Shown here one piece after another: positions 37,221 through 48,800 of a stretch of 64,000 nucleotides of DNA. Below the pieces are notes generated by a model. That model saw nothing but the letters and a program-made list of their open reading frames with translations. It did not search any database and was not told where the DNA came from. Every line of letters begins with the position of its first letter. The stretch's first letter is position 1. The stretch is taken from the NCBI GenBank assembly GCA_000469685.2, contig LS997564.1, forward strand, positions 11,572,091 to 11,636,090, read 5' to 3'. The DNA is from Haemonchus contortus. Taxonomy: Eukaryota; Nematoda; Chromadorea; Rhabditida; Trichostrongylidae. A program made the position numbers and the translations under genes.

Positions 37221-40200
37221 ACTACACTGACGATGAGGGTATGTCGGTCATTTTTTGGCTTGAAAAAAATCGTCCACAAGGTCTCTCGGTTACAAATAGA
37301 GCTTGTAGCCAGCCATGTGTTCCGTTAGGCCAAATAATCTTACAGTAGCCTAGCCACATATGCGTGGCATTCAATCGATGCACACAGCTTTCACTTGATG
37401 TTCTCATAATACCGGCAATATAAAGTGACATTCAAACCACATTCAGGCCCATTTCTGCCCTGTCCTATTGCCGTCGCTTTTACAACCGCTGTGGCTCTTC
37501 TCCGAGCATGACATGGACCCTGACCTTGGCATTCATCTTTCCCTTTCTTTGAGAAGTTTTCAAATCCTTCCGGTTCACATCTGTTCCCCGTCTCTTGGCC
37601 GTCGAGTAATGTTTGATGCTTCATCTCTCATGTTCCTCCCTCATCAATACTTCTTATTCTCCTCATCAACTCGTGCTAACGATGTTGTCACTATTGATGG
37701 TACTTCATTGCTTCTCAACGAGTTTCTCCTATGAACTGGTATTACTGTACGATTACTGTACGACAGACACATGCAGGGAGCTAACGATTCCAGCAATTGA
37801 TTCGTTACAATTGAGTAGTATCTCGTTCTGGCTTGACCTCATGCTGTCGTTCATTCGTGACTAGGCTGTTCGTCAGCTTACACCCTATCAGGGCTTGAAC
37901 TCCCGTAGAACTCGTATTCGTGTTAAGCCATAGAGGCAGGAGTTCGAATCCTTTCGAATTCTAAGGTAAGCTTCGTCCACAGACCAGTACTGTCGTGATC
38001 GCCTCGGTTATGCATGGAGGTAAACGGCCCTTCACCTGAAGCCATTCCTTTGAAATTGAAATGCGCTACTTACATGCAGAGATGCCCATCATGCAAGAGC
38101 TAGTCCTGCCCCTCACCTTCAGCATAAATTTCTGGATTAGTCCTTCGCGGTATTTCTAAGAACCTTCTCTTTACTGGGGCAAAATTGAACATTATCGTGG
38201 ATTTCGTCAGTGCTTTCACTGAAAAAGATCTCCTCCTTGTTAGCAGCCGAACCGGAACGGCAAGATTTCAACGATGGCAGCATTACCTCCTACTTTCATT
38301 CTCTCTTGAAGTCATTTTATCGAAGGCGACTACCCTCTTGAAGGACGGGGTCGCATGATGACTTTTCGGGTACTTCGTTACAGTCATGTCTCTTGACTTG
38401 ACTTTCCCTGATTAGCATTACGTTTACACTCCCCCAATTACTTTCTTCACTCGCACCTTTCCAATGTACCCCTGGATTTGTCTTAAATAGAAGAGAAGAA
38501 TGTTACTGTATTGTTACTGCTAGACTGTAATTCTTTGTCTTAAGAAAACAGTAGTATTTTCTTCCATTGTTACTTGTCCGAAACCTTTTCCGTTTTCATC
38601 TATGAGTACCGTGACTACTGCTACATTCATAACTATTGTTTCACAACTTCTACAGTGCTTTTTATGAAAAGTCTCCGCTTGTGAATCATTTCACTACAGC
38701 CATGCTTACTACTACAAATAAGACAACTTTCTTTGTTCACGCAACAACCGTCCTTCTCTAGAGCTCCAACCCCTCCCTCGAAAGCTCATACAATTGAAGT
38801 AACCACTACCAATTGGTCGTTTAGCTGAAAAATCACTAGAGAAAAGGTTTCTCTCTGAATACGCTGCGCACTTGACCTCCAGTTAAAATCACGAGAAGTT
38901 GTATTACTTAGTTGCTATTGAATTGATTAGTTGATTGGAAGTCTTTCACTGCGACAATGGCTTTGTAAAATCGTCCGGTGTTCAAATCGATGTTGAACTA
39001 GGATCTCTTAGCTTCACCTGCAGAGCCCATGCGATCTGATTCGATCGGATAGCGAGCTGAGCAAATCCTGTGTAACCCCGTAGGGTTCGCTCGGCTCGTC
39101 AGCCGATCGCAAGGGTTTTGCGGGTGAGAATGAGGGAAGAATTCACTGTAGTTATTTATGTGTTCACTGTTTACTGTTACTTACCTAAATTTATTGTTGT
39201 TTATTTCGTTGCGACAACACCTTTAACTTTCAGAGGTTTACAACTTGAAAAAAGTAAGTTCAAAGAAAGAAATAGCTATCAACTGAATCGGGTTGTCGGT
39301 CCTGAAACCATAGGGCACCGATAAGATAACGAAGAAGCTTCAGGGGCAAAAAGAAATGATGGAATCCTATGACGGGCCCTAAAATTAGAAACGCAGGAAA
39401 TTGAGCCGCCCTTTGGTGTGATATCATCAATTCAACCAGTTTTTATCCCCTTCATTGCTACTTATCTCTCGATTCGCTTCGCTTCATCATCAAACACATT
39501 CATTAGCTCTTAGTCATGATGGGGCTTTTTCATTTGATTGCCTTATCGCTCTCGGAATCTTCACTGACGATTGACGTATATTAGGATGGTTAGATCATCG
39601 CAAATGTTTTTTTTTCGGTCTTGTATTCGTAGAACGATTGGACAGCCGATATTATCGCGATGGCCTAGTAGATCCATTCGAACTGCTTTCTAATCCTCCC
39701 ATTCCCCCTTGTAAACTGCAGGAGCTATTGGTAAATTAAACTCGAGGGACACTAGTTAATAAGGTTCATAGAGACTGGATTTGAAGCGCGCCACACACTC
39801 GGTTCCCTGTTGGAATCATAGGTACATTTGAATGGGTGCCTGACTTCAACGAGACGCAGAGTCACACAGCCAAGGAAAAGAGTTTTGTTCCTCCCAGACG
39901 AAATTGATACCGATGCCCATGCCCATGGATAACAACATGTTTTGAAAGTCAGTTGTGCACAGCACTTCCTATGAATTCACGAAAAGCCTCCCATTCCTCC
40001 CTCGTGTACTCCTGTGGGACAAAAGTGGAGTCTGTGATAAAAAAAAACTAGTTTGTCATCCTAATTCGCTGGATTTCGCGTCATTTCCACCTACTCTTTT
40101 AATTTGTATATTTTCAACTTCCTCCATCACCATAGAGCTACGGAACCGTTCTCAAACGTACTTCCTAAGCTATGTTCTATTCCTATTAACCATGGTTCTC

Positions 40201-40331
40201 GTTTTTTCCTGAAGCCTGGGACAATTGTAGTTTTTTGCAAAAGTAGTTCCCTTTTTCGTCGTCAACTTCCTCTCGTAGTCGTTTCCCCAAGTTGATTTTG
40301 TTTTGGTAGTACAGAATCGATAATATTACAA
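37221..40331. other. Gene-free stretch upstream of the plus-strand gene
   Basis: No exon supported. A weak SINE tail (CGCACTTGACCTCCAGTTAA) lies near 38,868. A GTTCGAATCC B-box-like motif is at about 37,942 without a matching tRNA structure. The promoter of the gene starting at 40,341 should be here, but no distinct element is visible. Confidence 0.4.
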
Positions 40332-40343
40332 TTTCAGGTAATG
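40332..40343 (+). promoter_or_regulatory. Likely spliced-leader trans-splice acceptor at the start codon
   Basis: TTTCAG at 40,332-40,337 is followed by GTA and then the ATG at 40,341. In nematodes an acceptor this close to the initiator, with no upstream coding exon, normally receives a spliced leader, usually SL1. An ordinary intron with a non-coding first exon is the alternative. Confidence 0.55.
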
Positions 40344-42141
40344 GACGTGTCTGCCCCAGTGAGGCCGCCCTCGTGAGTTCGCACTCCTACTGAGTTGTTT
40401 TGCTATCTAAATTATAGTTCAGTTATACAAAACAAAAATACTGAAGTACTTACTATCCTACGACTGTCTAGAGAACAAACTGTGATGGTGATGTTGTCCA
40501 TACAATGCCGCGCGCGTTTGCGTCGCGGTTTTGTAGGGCTTTAGTTATTTCATGTAGTATAAAAGTAGCAGAAACTCCTTAGCTTTCAGTTCTAAACTAA
40601 TTTCCAGCAGCTCGCGCCCTACGCAAGCCTATTACGTGCCGCGTCGTCTACTGGAGGGCGGTCGCGGTCCGTATCCGGCGAACGATGGAAAACCCTCTCA
40701 AGACGGTTTCACCAACCCGGATACCCCGCCGCCAAACACGACCAAGTCACGGCCAAACACTGAGGTAATCACTTGATAGGATCGCTGACACTCGCTCGTT
40801 GTCTCGGTCCAACCCCCATTCCTCTCGTCGTCTTTGGAAAAAAAACCGTTTGATGATTCTGTCCACATAGGTGCGTACACCGTCGAGCAAAACCGTCGTC
40901 AAAACATACATCGAACCGCGTCCATTGATGGCCGATCTGCTACCAAAGCCCGATTCTCTCAAGGTTAGATGGTTTAAGCTATTTTATTACACTGGATCAT
41001 CTCATGTGGTACTTACTATTCATAGGAGAAACGTCGTGCGCCTCGCTACACTCCACCACAGCCGCAGGCCTCTTTAATAGCTCCGTCTTCACAGCGAAGA
41101 GGTCCTGCTGCTCCACCGCAACCGTTCGCTCCACGAATTGTTAACGGTCCACGCGGTCCGCTTTCACGTCCCAACGCTTTCTGTGCAGTACCTTTCCCAC
41201 AGAAAGATATCTGCATTTGTGATCGTCCTAAAACTCATGTTGTATGCAAACGGTAGGTTCTTATTATAGCTGTCTTATTACACTCCGCTACAAGAGAAAT
41301 GTCACAACTGGGACGCGAGCGGTTGCGCCGCGTCATCGAATACGTGCACGCTACACGAAAAATCTCTTTTCTTCACTATTTAACTTTATCCTAGACGTGA
41401 ATACGTTTGTACACACAAAAGCGACTGTCCTCACGTTTTGTCTAAATGGCAGAGTTCACGAAATTTTGGGTTATCTAGCTTTAGACGAGTAATGGAAGTT
41501 ATAGTTGAGAATAGTGCAAAAGTGGCGAGGAAAACGCGAAAATCTGCGTATTTAGAGAAATATGAGGCTTGAAAAATAAATAAAATTGGGGGTTAGACGA
41601 GAATGTTACGAAAAAGCCGTATGGAAGAGGTATTTGGACCAGCTGTTCGAATGCCCGCGCCATTTCGTACAGAAACGGTGCCTGCGTGCAAGGTGTGGGT
41701 CCTGTTACGAATGATGCGACCTTTACAGCTTTTACAACGCTTAACAACTCGTCCACCTTGGGTGTGTGCGTCGGCTAAGCCGGTTTTGAGAGACTTTGGA
41801 ACATCCTATATTTACTGTTTTCCCGACAGCGTCTCTCAGGCTATCCTTGGGGGTCACTGTTGCGTCTTTCGTCTTCGGGAGAAATCTCTAAAACCAATTA
41901 TAACGTGAAAATTACTAAATGTTTTAGATGTGGCTACGAATGCATTGGAAGAGTGCAGTTGGTGTGCGATGTGCATCCGACCATACTCTCGTTGATGGAC
42001 ATGCGAGAATGTGCTAATCCCATCTGTAGGAGTATACAGATATTTGAATCGTTTACACCAAACGACAACAATAACGTTGATGATCAACTCATTACCGCCG
42101 CCGTCACCACCAACAACAACACCACCCCAATTCTACAGTAA
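40341..42141 (+). CDS. Proline-rich protein with C-terminal Cys/His (zinc-binding-like) module
   Basis: Five exons: 40,341-40,372, 40,608-40,764, 40,871-40,963, 41,026-41,252 and 41,928-42,141. All four junctions agree in phase and use GT/AG. The product is about 240 residues, from MDVSAPVRPP to TTPILQ. The first ~150 residues are Pro/Arg-rich and probably unstructured (YYVPRRLLEGGRGPYP, RRAPRYTPPQPQ). From about residue 145 comes a compact Cys/His region: FCAVPF, ICICDRPKTHVVCKRCGYEC, then GRVQLVCDVHP, LMDMREC and PIC. The order C-x2-C-G, G-R, C-x2-H-P, L-M-D, C-x3-C suggests a zinc site, and it resembles short uncharacterised animal proteins. The tail is Asn/Thr-rich. There is no signal peptide or membrane segment. 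Function unknown; the gene structure is well supported. Confidence 0.82.
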
Positions 42142-42240
42142 TCATCCCCATTAATTTTCACCTATGCGCCATAGCACACGGGTAAATTCTACATGACATA
42201 CACATACATATAATACATTTCTATCAACATATATTTTATA

Positions 42241-42246
42241 AATAAA
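42241..42246 (+). terminator. Poly(A) signal AATAAA of the plus-strand gene
   Basis: Exact AATAAA 100 bases after the TAA stop, the spacing expected for a short nematode 3' UTR. It is followed by CA-rich sequence. Confidence 0.75.
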
Positions 42247-42715
42247 CGCGCACGCACACACTCAACTCACACATTTGCATTGTCGCTTTTATTGTCGCCG
42301 AGACGAAGCACTCTCTTAGCGATCCTTTTCCCTTTTTCTTTGAAATCCCTGATGGATCAGTTAAAAGGCGCAATATTTCGTGCTCTGAACTCTATGAGTT
42401 CATTTTGTAATGTTGTTTAATACTGTATTTTTGTGTGATGTGAAAAACCGTTGAATCGTTGAACGATACGGTATATGGGCTTCCTTCGTTTTTTCCGCTT
42501 TTCGTTTCGTTTGCATTTATTAGTGCACAGTTATTTTTTCTTGTATTTTATACATATTTTAATCATTTTTTCTACTCGTCTGTGATTTATGTTCGCGACG
42601 CAAAGGACGCTCCTCAAATTCATTTTTTTCGGTTGAAAAATTATTGCCTTTAAATATTTCAGCGCTCATGATGATTGATGATTTTTTGTACATAATTCAT
42701 ATTCAAGTCAAAGTT

Positions 42716-42736
42716 TTTATTAAAGATTACTTTATT
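42716..42736 (-). terminator. Two poly(A) signals of the minus-strand gene
   Basis: AATAAA on minus at 42,731-42,736 and again at 42,716-42,721, about 155-175 bases after the TAG stop at 42,890. Together with the plus signal at 42,241 they define a tail-to-tail arrangement with about 470 bp between the two signals. Confidence 0.75.
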
Positions 42737-42889
42737 GAAACTTAACACAACATATTACTGACAGCAGCTGCCATTAAATGTATCCATGAGAGTACAATGC
42801 AACAATACAATGTTACCACGATAAACAACACTCCACTATCCAATAAGATACGCAACAAACACAAGAACGACGAGGAGAATCATACAGAT

Positions 42890-45800
42890 CTAAGAGACCT
42901 GAGCTCGAGGAAATTCAATAGCTCCCATCGAACGACTACGGCTTAGAACACATTGACAGCAACAGCAAGATTTGGCTTTGATTTTCCATCACCTGTATGA
43001 TCTTCTCAGTGGACTGCGGCTACGGCTTCTGAAAAACAACTCTGAACAGACCTGCTTTGCTATTTTGTTTTGTAAGATACTACCATTGAAAACATTTGTT
43101 TCTCTATTAACTTATTCAATGTCCTCTTTCACAAATTCATATTATAGCTAGAACTTCGATGAAATCCCCATCGATTGGGTGAGCTGTTGGCATCCACGGG
43201 ATAAACTTCCTTATTTCACTACCGTCTTAGCATAGCACAATTCATCTGATTATGACGAAACAGCGAAAAATTCTAGCTGGCCTCTCAATATGGCGTTGTT
43301 AACCCCACAACTGGGCATTTGACCCACATTTGCAAAACAAAAGCATGTAAGCATATGGTATAGGACCAACAGATCAGGGAACAAAAGGTTAATCTCGCAT
43401 GAACTAAAAGGACTTATGCATTTGACCACGGTTCCTTTTAAGTATATTTCCAAGAATGTGAACTGCTAAACTCTAACGAACAACACTAACATTGGAACTG
43501 CTTATGCTGCTATGGAAGCACTCGCAAAGGACTATTACCCAGACAATACAATCCCTTCACCCACCCTCCTCACTCCACTACATCACCTTATAGATCATCA
43601 AATATTTCCTTCCATATAACATTTTAATACCAATTAAGGCGAAAGACAGGGCGGTTGAGTTGCATGATCTCTAGCTCCAAAAAGGAACAATTCAGGACCG
43701 AGAAATAACTTAGCCATTTATTTGACAATTTGAAATAGCTGTTTCTTGGCACCGTGTTACAGTACGTTTTCTTGACCCTGAGATGCCCTAACCTTTCTTA
43801 ATGAAAAAATTACTATCGAAATTACAAGCCGCTTAATTCTCTCCTAGATATAAGACTCACCTCCCGTAGTCCACCAATCCTCGAAAAGGTTGGTCGGCGA
43901 AAGCAGGATATGACTGGCCGAACTGCAACAAAAGATAATCTAATGCACAGAACCTGCGTAAAATGTATCGAGGATCACAGAGAAATACCTTGAAATGCTT
44001 ATGAAAGAATTTGAGAAATGACTCGATAAAAAAGAACCAACGAACCAGTGGAGTTGCTCCACTTCCACTTCCACTTCCGCTCATTGCTGCACTTCCGCCT
44101 AATGTTGGATATGTAATACGTTCAGTGCGTGGCTGTGATGCGCGCATGCGAGAACTGAACTTTTGTATTCAACAAGTAAACATCAACTAAAGTAACTACA
44201 ATTTACCTACCTGTCACTGAAGTCGTTGAGCGGTTCGACAAATCTGCTGATGTCCCGCAATGGGGTAGGATTGAGACCACCGATCGCACGGGGATCCCTT
44301 AAATACAATGATAACTTTAAGCTTTTCGTTGTCTACTCTCTCTCTCACACTCTCTAAAAGTTCAAGCGCTTGGTTGACTCTTTGTAGGCACAACATTTTC
44401 AAGTTTGCCAATCACACGAGATCTGAGATGAAAAGATTTACGTGGTACGATTATTTGTGGGGCATTTCAACGACTCTCTGAATTTTAGTGCCCAGACAGA
44501 TACAGGCAATGCGACTAATAAGCCTGCTTTCAAGGCAGCCAAGCGTCTCAGTGTCGCGACCACTGACAGTCTGAACTGGCAGTTAAAAGAGACACTTCAA
44601 TCAAGAAAAATGCCACACTCATAAATGCCTTCTAAAAGCCAATGGTAGGTGCTCATTCAAGCGTGGCTTGCAACTTGGCGAACATTTAATGAACATGGTG
44701 CGAGCATTACTTGTCTGAACACCAGAGAAGGTATGGGACATGCAGAAGCAACGGCAGTGACTGGTGCTTTATTATCATACATGACTAAGGAACTTGAAGA
44801 AGTCCGTGTATGATGTCTGTGCAGTGAGCCCCAGTGGACGAGTACGTGTGTACCCCATACAATGAATTGCGGAGGCAGCTGATGTACAAATCAGTGCTTC
44901 TATTCTCTCGGACGAGTTCTCTAGCGATCAACCGAACCTGGAGACAAGGAAAGCTTGGTCCTAGACTGATATCAAGCCTGATTTGAACCCTTGACCAGGC
45001 ATGTGGAATGGTGCACCACTTGCCACTACATCACCTCCCCCCTCTACTTCGTCATATGAATGTAAAAAAAGCCAAACATTCACTTAGCACATGCCTAATA
45101 ATGCAATCGAGCTAACCTTGCAAAGGGTTCATCCATCAGAGATGGAATTCCACGCGATGTGTTGTCGAAGCTTCCACGCGATGGGCTGTCGAAGCTTGAG
45201 AAAGCGGGATTCTGAAAAATGCATGAATTCTTGAACTACTGATTTTTTCCGGATTAATTTGGAAATGAAATAGACAAGCAGGATCTATATTTCGGTCTTC
45301 CGCTACAGGAAGAGGGACAAGAACTCGGATTGTTGATGTATGACTAATGACTAATTACCAAATATTTGAAAATAATTTAAACACCTTTTTGTTCTTCCTG
45401 AATTAAGATAGTCGCTGAAGAAAAACTTATGTTTCGATCAAAAACCACATACCTTACGATCCACAGAGTTCAGTACCGCTCCCACGAATGAACCGAGACC
45501 CATCTTTTCGACCTGTCTGGCTGTTTCAAAAGGCGGTGCGTTATCCTGCGCAGCCCTACGCATCACAGACTCGAATTTGAACATTTCACTAGAAAAGGAG
45601 GAAGAATGATTTATAACCGCACACTCTAAATAACTCATCATCGTACTTAGGTTGAGTTATAGGCCTTGCCCATGGTGACACATCTGTGGCTCCTCTGCGA
45701 CCACTGAATAGATCCGTTCTGCCGCGATCACTGAATGGCTCCGTTCTACCGCGATCATTGAATGGCTCTGCTCTACCGCGATCATTGAATGGTTCCATTC

Positions 45801-48800
45801 TGCCGTAGCGCATCTAAACTGTGAGTAAACCCTAGCCTTTTTAGAAAAAGCTTGAACAGATTCTGCTACACACCTGCTCTTCATACATGTTCCCTTGCGT
45901 GTACGGCTGATTCTGGAATGGTGCTGGGCCGCTTTGCCACTCTCTGCGTCCTACGAAAGGAGACACAAAAGGCGAAGGCCCTGTTGTTTGATAAGGAGGC
46001 GATAGCTTCTTAGACAGTAGGTCTTGAATGGGACCAGTTCTTTGTGGGTACTTGGAAGATCCTTTTCCGCCACCCTTGGGACCATTCTGTGCACCTGTTT
46101 TCCCTTGTGCAGAAGACCCTGTTTTCTTTGGAAATGCTGAAAAAAGAACAGAAACGGCATCAGAAAACAATTGCAAACAATTTTTCTCATTTCAGAACAA
46201 ACGATTCAAAATGATGCGATATACTGAAATAAGGTTCCTTGACACCAGAGAATCACTCTAAGGTGCTGAATGGACGTACCCTTCGGTTTCCCTTGATGAA
46301 CGAAGGAAGGGAAAAGAAATTACATCACTACCCAACGGAAGGAGGAAAAATGGATGTTCGAGCAGGTTCTAATTCTGGCTTTAACATAACGAAATGCTCA
46401 TCCTGCTGATACACTCGGAAACCTCCGTAGTTTATCAGGCAGGTCAAATCCTTTTTAAAGGATTACAAAGGTTGGGCTAAACGTCGCTTCCAGTTTGACT
46501 AAATAACACAATCCCTATGAGAAGCATGGACTCAACCCATCAGAACTTCTCATTGAGAAGTAGAAGGATCATCCAAAATGGGACGTACCCTGATCTAGAT
46601 CTAAGACAGCAGCCAACATACACATCACTGGGAACTGGAGACAGAAAACTTACTTTTTCCAGATTTCTGTTGGGCGTTCTTCTCATCCAACCTAGGTTGC
46701 TTAGCGGCTGAACCGCTTTCTGGCGTTGACGATGGAGCATTATGCTCAGCAGAACGCTTTCTGAAAATGCGACAACATACAGACCACTACCGTCGACCAG
46801 GAAGCAATACCGCTTCACTGGACCGACAACTGCAGGGTCGTATATTCTTCTGACAATGTTGTTCTTTTCGAACTGGATTGAAAGGCGGGTGAGTACCATA
46901 ATTAAGAAAACACTTCTTGCACCTCAACAGCGTATCTTCCGCGATGTTCCTCTATTTCAAGAGGTCCATCACGATAAAATAGCGCATGGTTGCGGTAAAC
47001 ACTGCCAAATAACAGTATGGGTAAACACTCAGACAGGTTGGTTGACCAGCTGGCATTTTGGCCTCTGGTAGTGGTACTCTTGGTACATGATCACTTATAG
47101 CTGAGTACACTGAGCTCTTTCAAGGCACCTGCGGTGTGGAACACGCCACCGCATATCACCGATATCGTTTTTTGAGCAACTGTGTCGGATCATTTCGCGT
47201 TCACACCCATCTTCAACAGATTCTAAAACATCTGTGACATAAAGGCCGAATGGAAAATTCCATCATCCTGCAAAAAAAAAAAACAGATATCGTCGACATT
47301 TTGAATCGCATAGTAATAAAAAACCGTGCCATTGATAAAGGATCAATAGAGCTTGCCGAAGTAGGGTTCCTTAGCTTATAACCCCTCAAAGTAGCATTTT
47401 CAAGCACATGGTAGGAGCTGAAGAATAACACCCAGCTGTGTACCACTTTGAAGTTTGTATCGCGCCGAACTTAGTACAGAAAAGGAAAAAAATGTTTTAT
47501 GCTGCTGGTGATTGTGATAGCTAGCGTTTACTTTGAACATGACATTGCAACATTGCCCTTAGCGGATCCAACACTCTGATCTGCTGTGTCAGAACTCAAA
47601 AACATCATCAAGCCTTCTGTTTCCAAACTCTGCGCAGCCGGCGTGGGCCAGCGCGTCGACCGCAGAGCGTAATGATTAATTGCTCCAACGCTTCACAGGC
47701 CTCAAATCCTGAATGTTCTGCTTGGCCTCTCATTATATAACACTTGGTTATTCACTGCTTTTCGGTAAGTGAAAATTCATCCTCATGTATTGCAAGAGAA
47801 CGAAGGGATGATGGAAATTGAAAACAAGGGAGCACCCAACTAAGAGCCTGTTCAACGCTAAGTACCATTCATACGGAAAAGAGCGAAGCAAAGCCTTTTG
47901 AGCGCCGTAAAGACGCCAAATACTAGCATGAACCTGTATTCGATCGAATTACACGGTATGTCAGGCTGAGTATATCGATCGACGCCCGACTTAGCACCCC
48001 CTTCCCTTTAGCAGCTTGATAGAAGTGCGAAGTTTGAAGGCATCCTCTAAAGAAATATTAACCTTATTACAAGTAAAAGCCCAGTTCACGATAAAAATTC
48101 TTTCTGTGATTTCCCTGTAAGATAAATTCGAGACTCTCCTATACCATACCTGCCTTTGTAAGGTCGAAAAACGTCTTTCATGGGGCACAATGAGGGGCTG
48201 GAGACTGTAACGTATGAATGCCATACCCATAGTGGACGAGTTTCAACGCTATGTAGAGGCTGCACTATATCAAGAGACTCCCGTATAGGAAGACCAAGCA
48301 GTTTGGCATAATTCATGGCGACAGGGAAAGACGGTTTTGGATAATGTCAGCTTGATGTAGTCATCTCTTTGCGCAATGGAAGCCAGTGAAATCTCATCCA
48401 AACACCCCTTACGTGTCAATCCCGTCACGGTGATCTCGTAAAACGACCACTTCCATTACTTTTAAAAAGTTTTGAATTAGGGAGATTTTCTCACTTTCTT
48501 CGCCACTGATGTACTCATCTACATCAACACTTCCGCTCTTCAATCCAAAAAGGGTACCTCAAAATTATCGTGAACTGTGCCTCTAACTAGTTTTAATCCA
48601 TCGCTAGCAACGACTTACCGACCGCCACAAGAGGAACAAAAGAGTCTTTTGTCTGGTGCATCAGGCTCCTGTCTCAGATCATTGAAATCTCAACAGCACT
48701 GGTAAATTGGGCCCGATGGAAACGCATACTTCGCCACTAGTCAACGATATTCCGAGGCTGCCAAACAATGGTATTATTTCGTAACTTTAGGGGCATAGAA

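Noticed and set aside
37870..37960. tRNA gene suggested by GTTCGAATCC and a preceding anticodon-like stretch
   Set aside because: No acceptor stem and wrong spacing of arms; more likely a SINE relic or chance.
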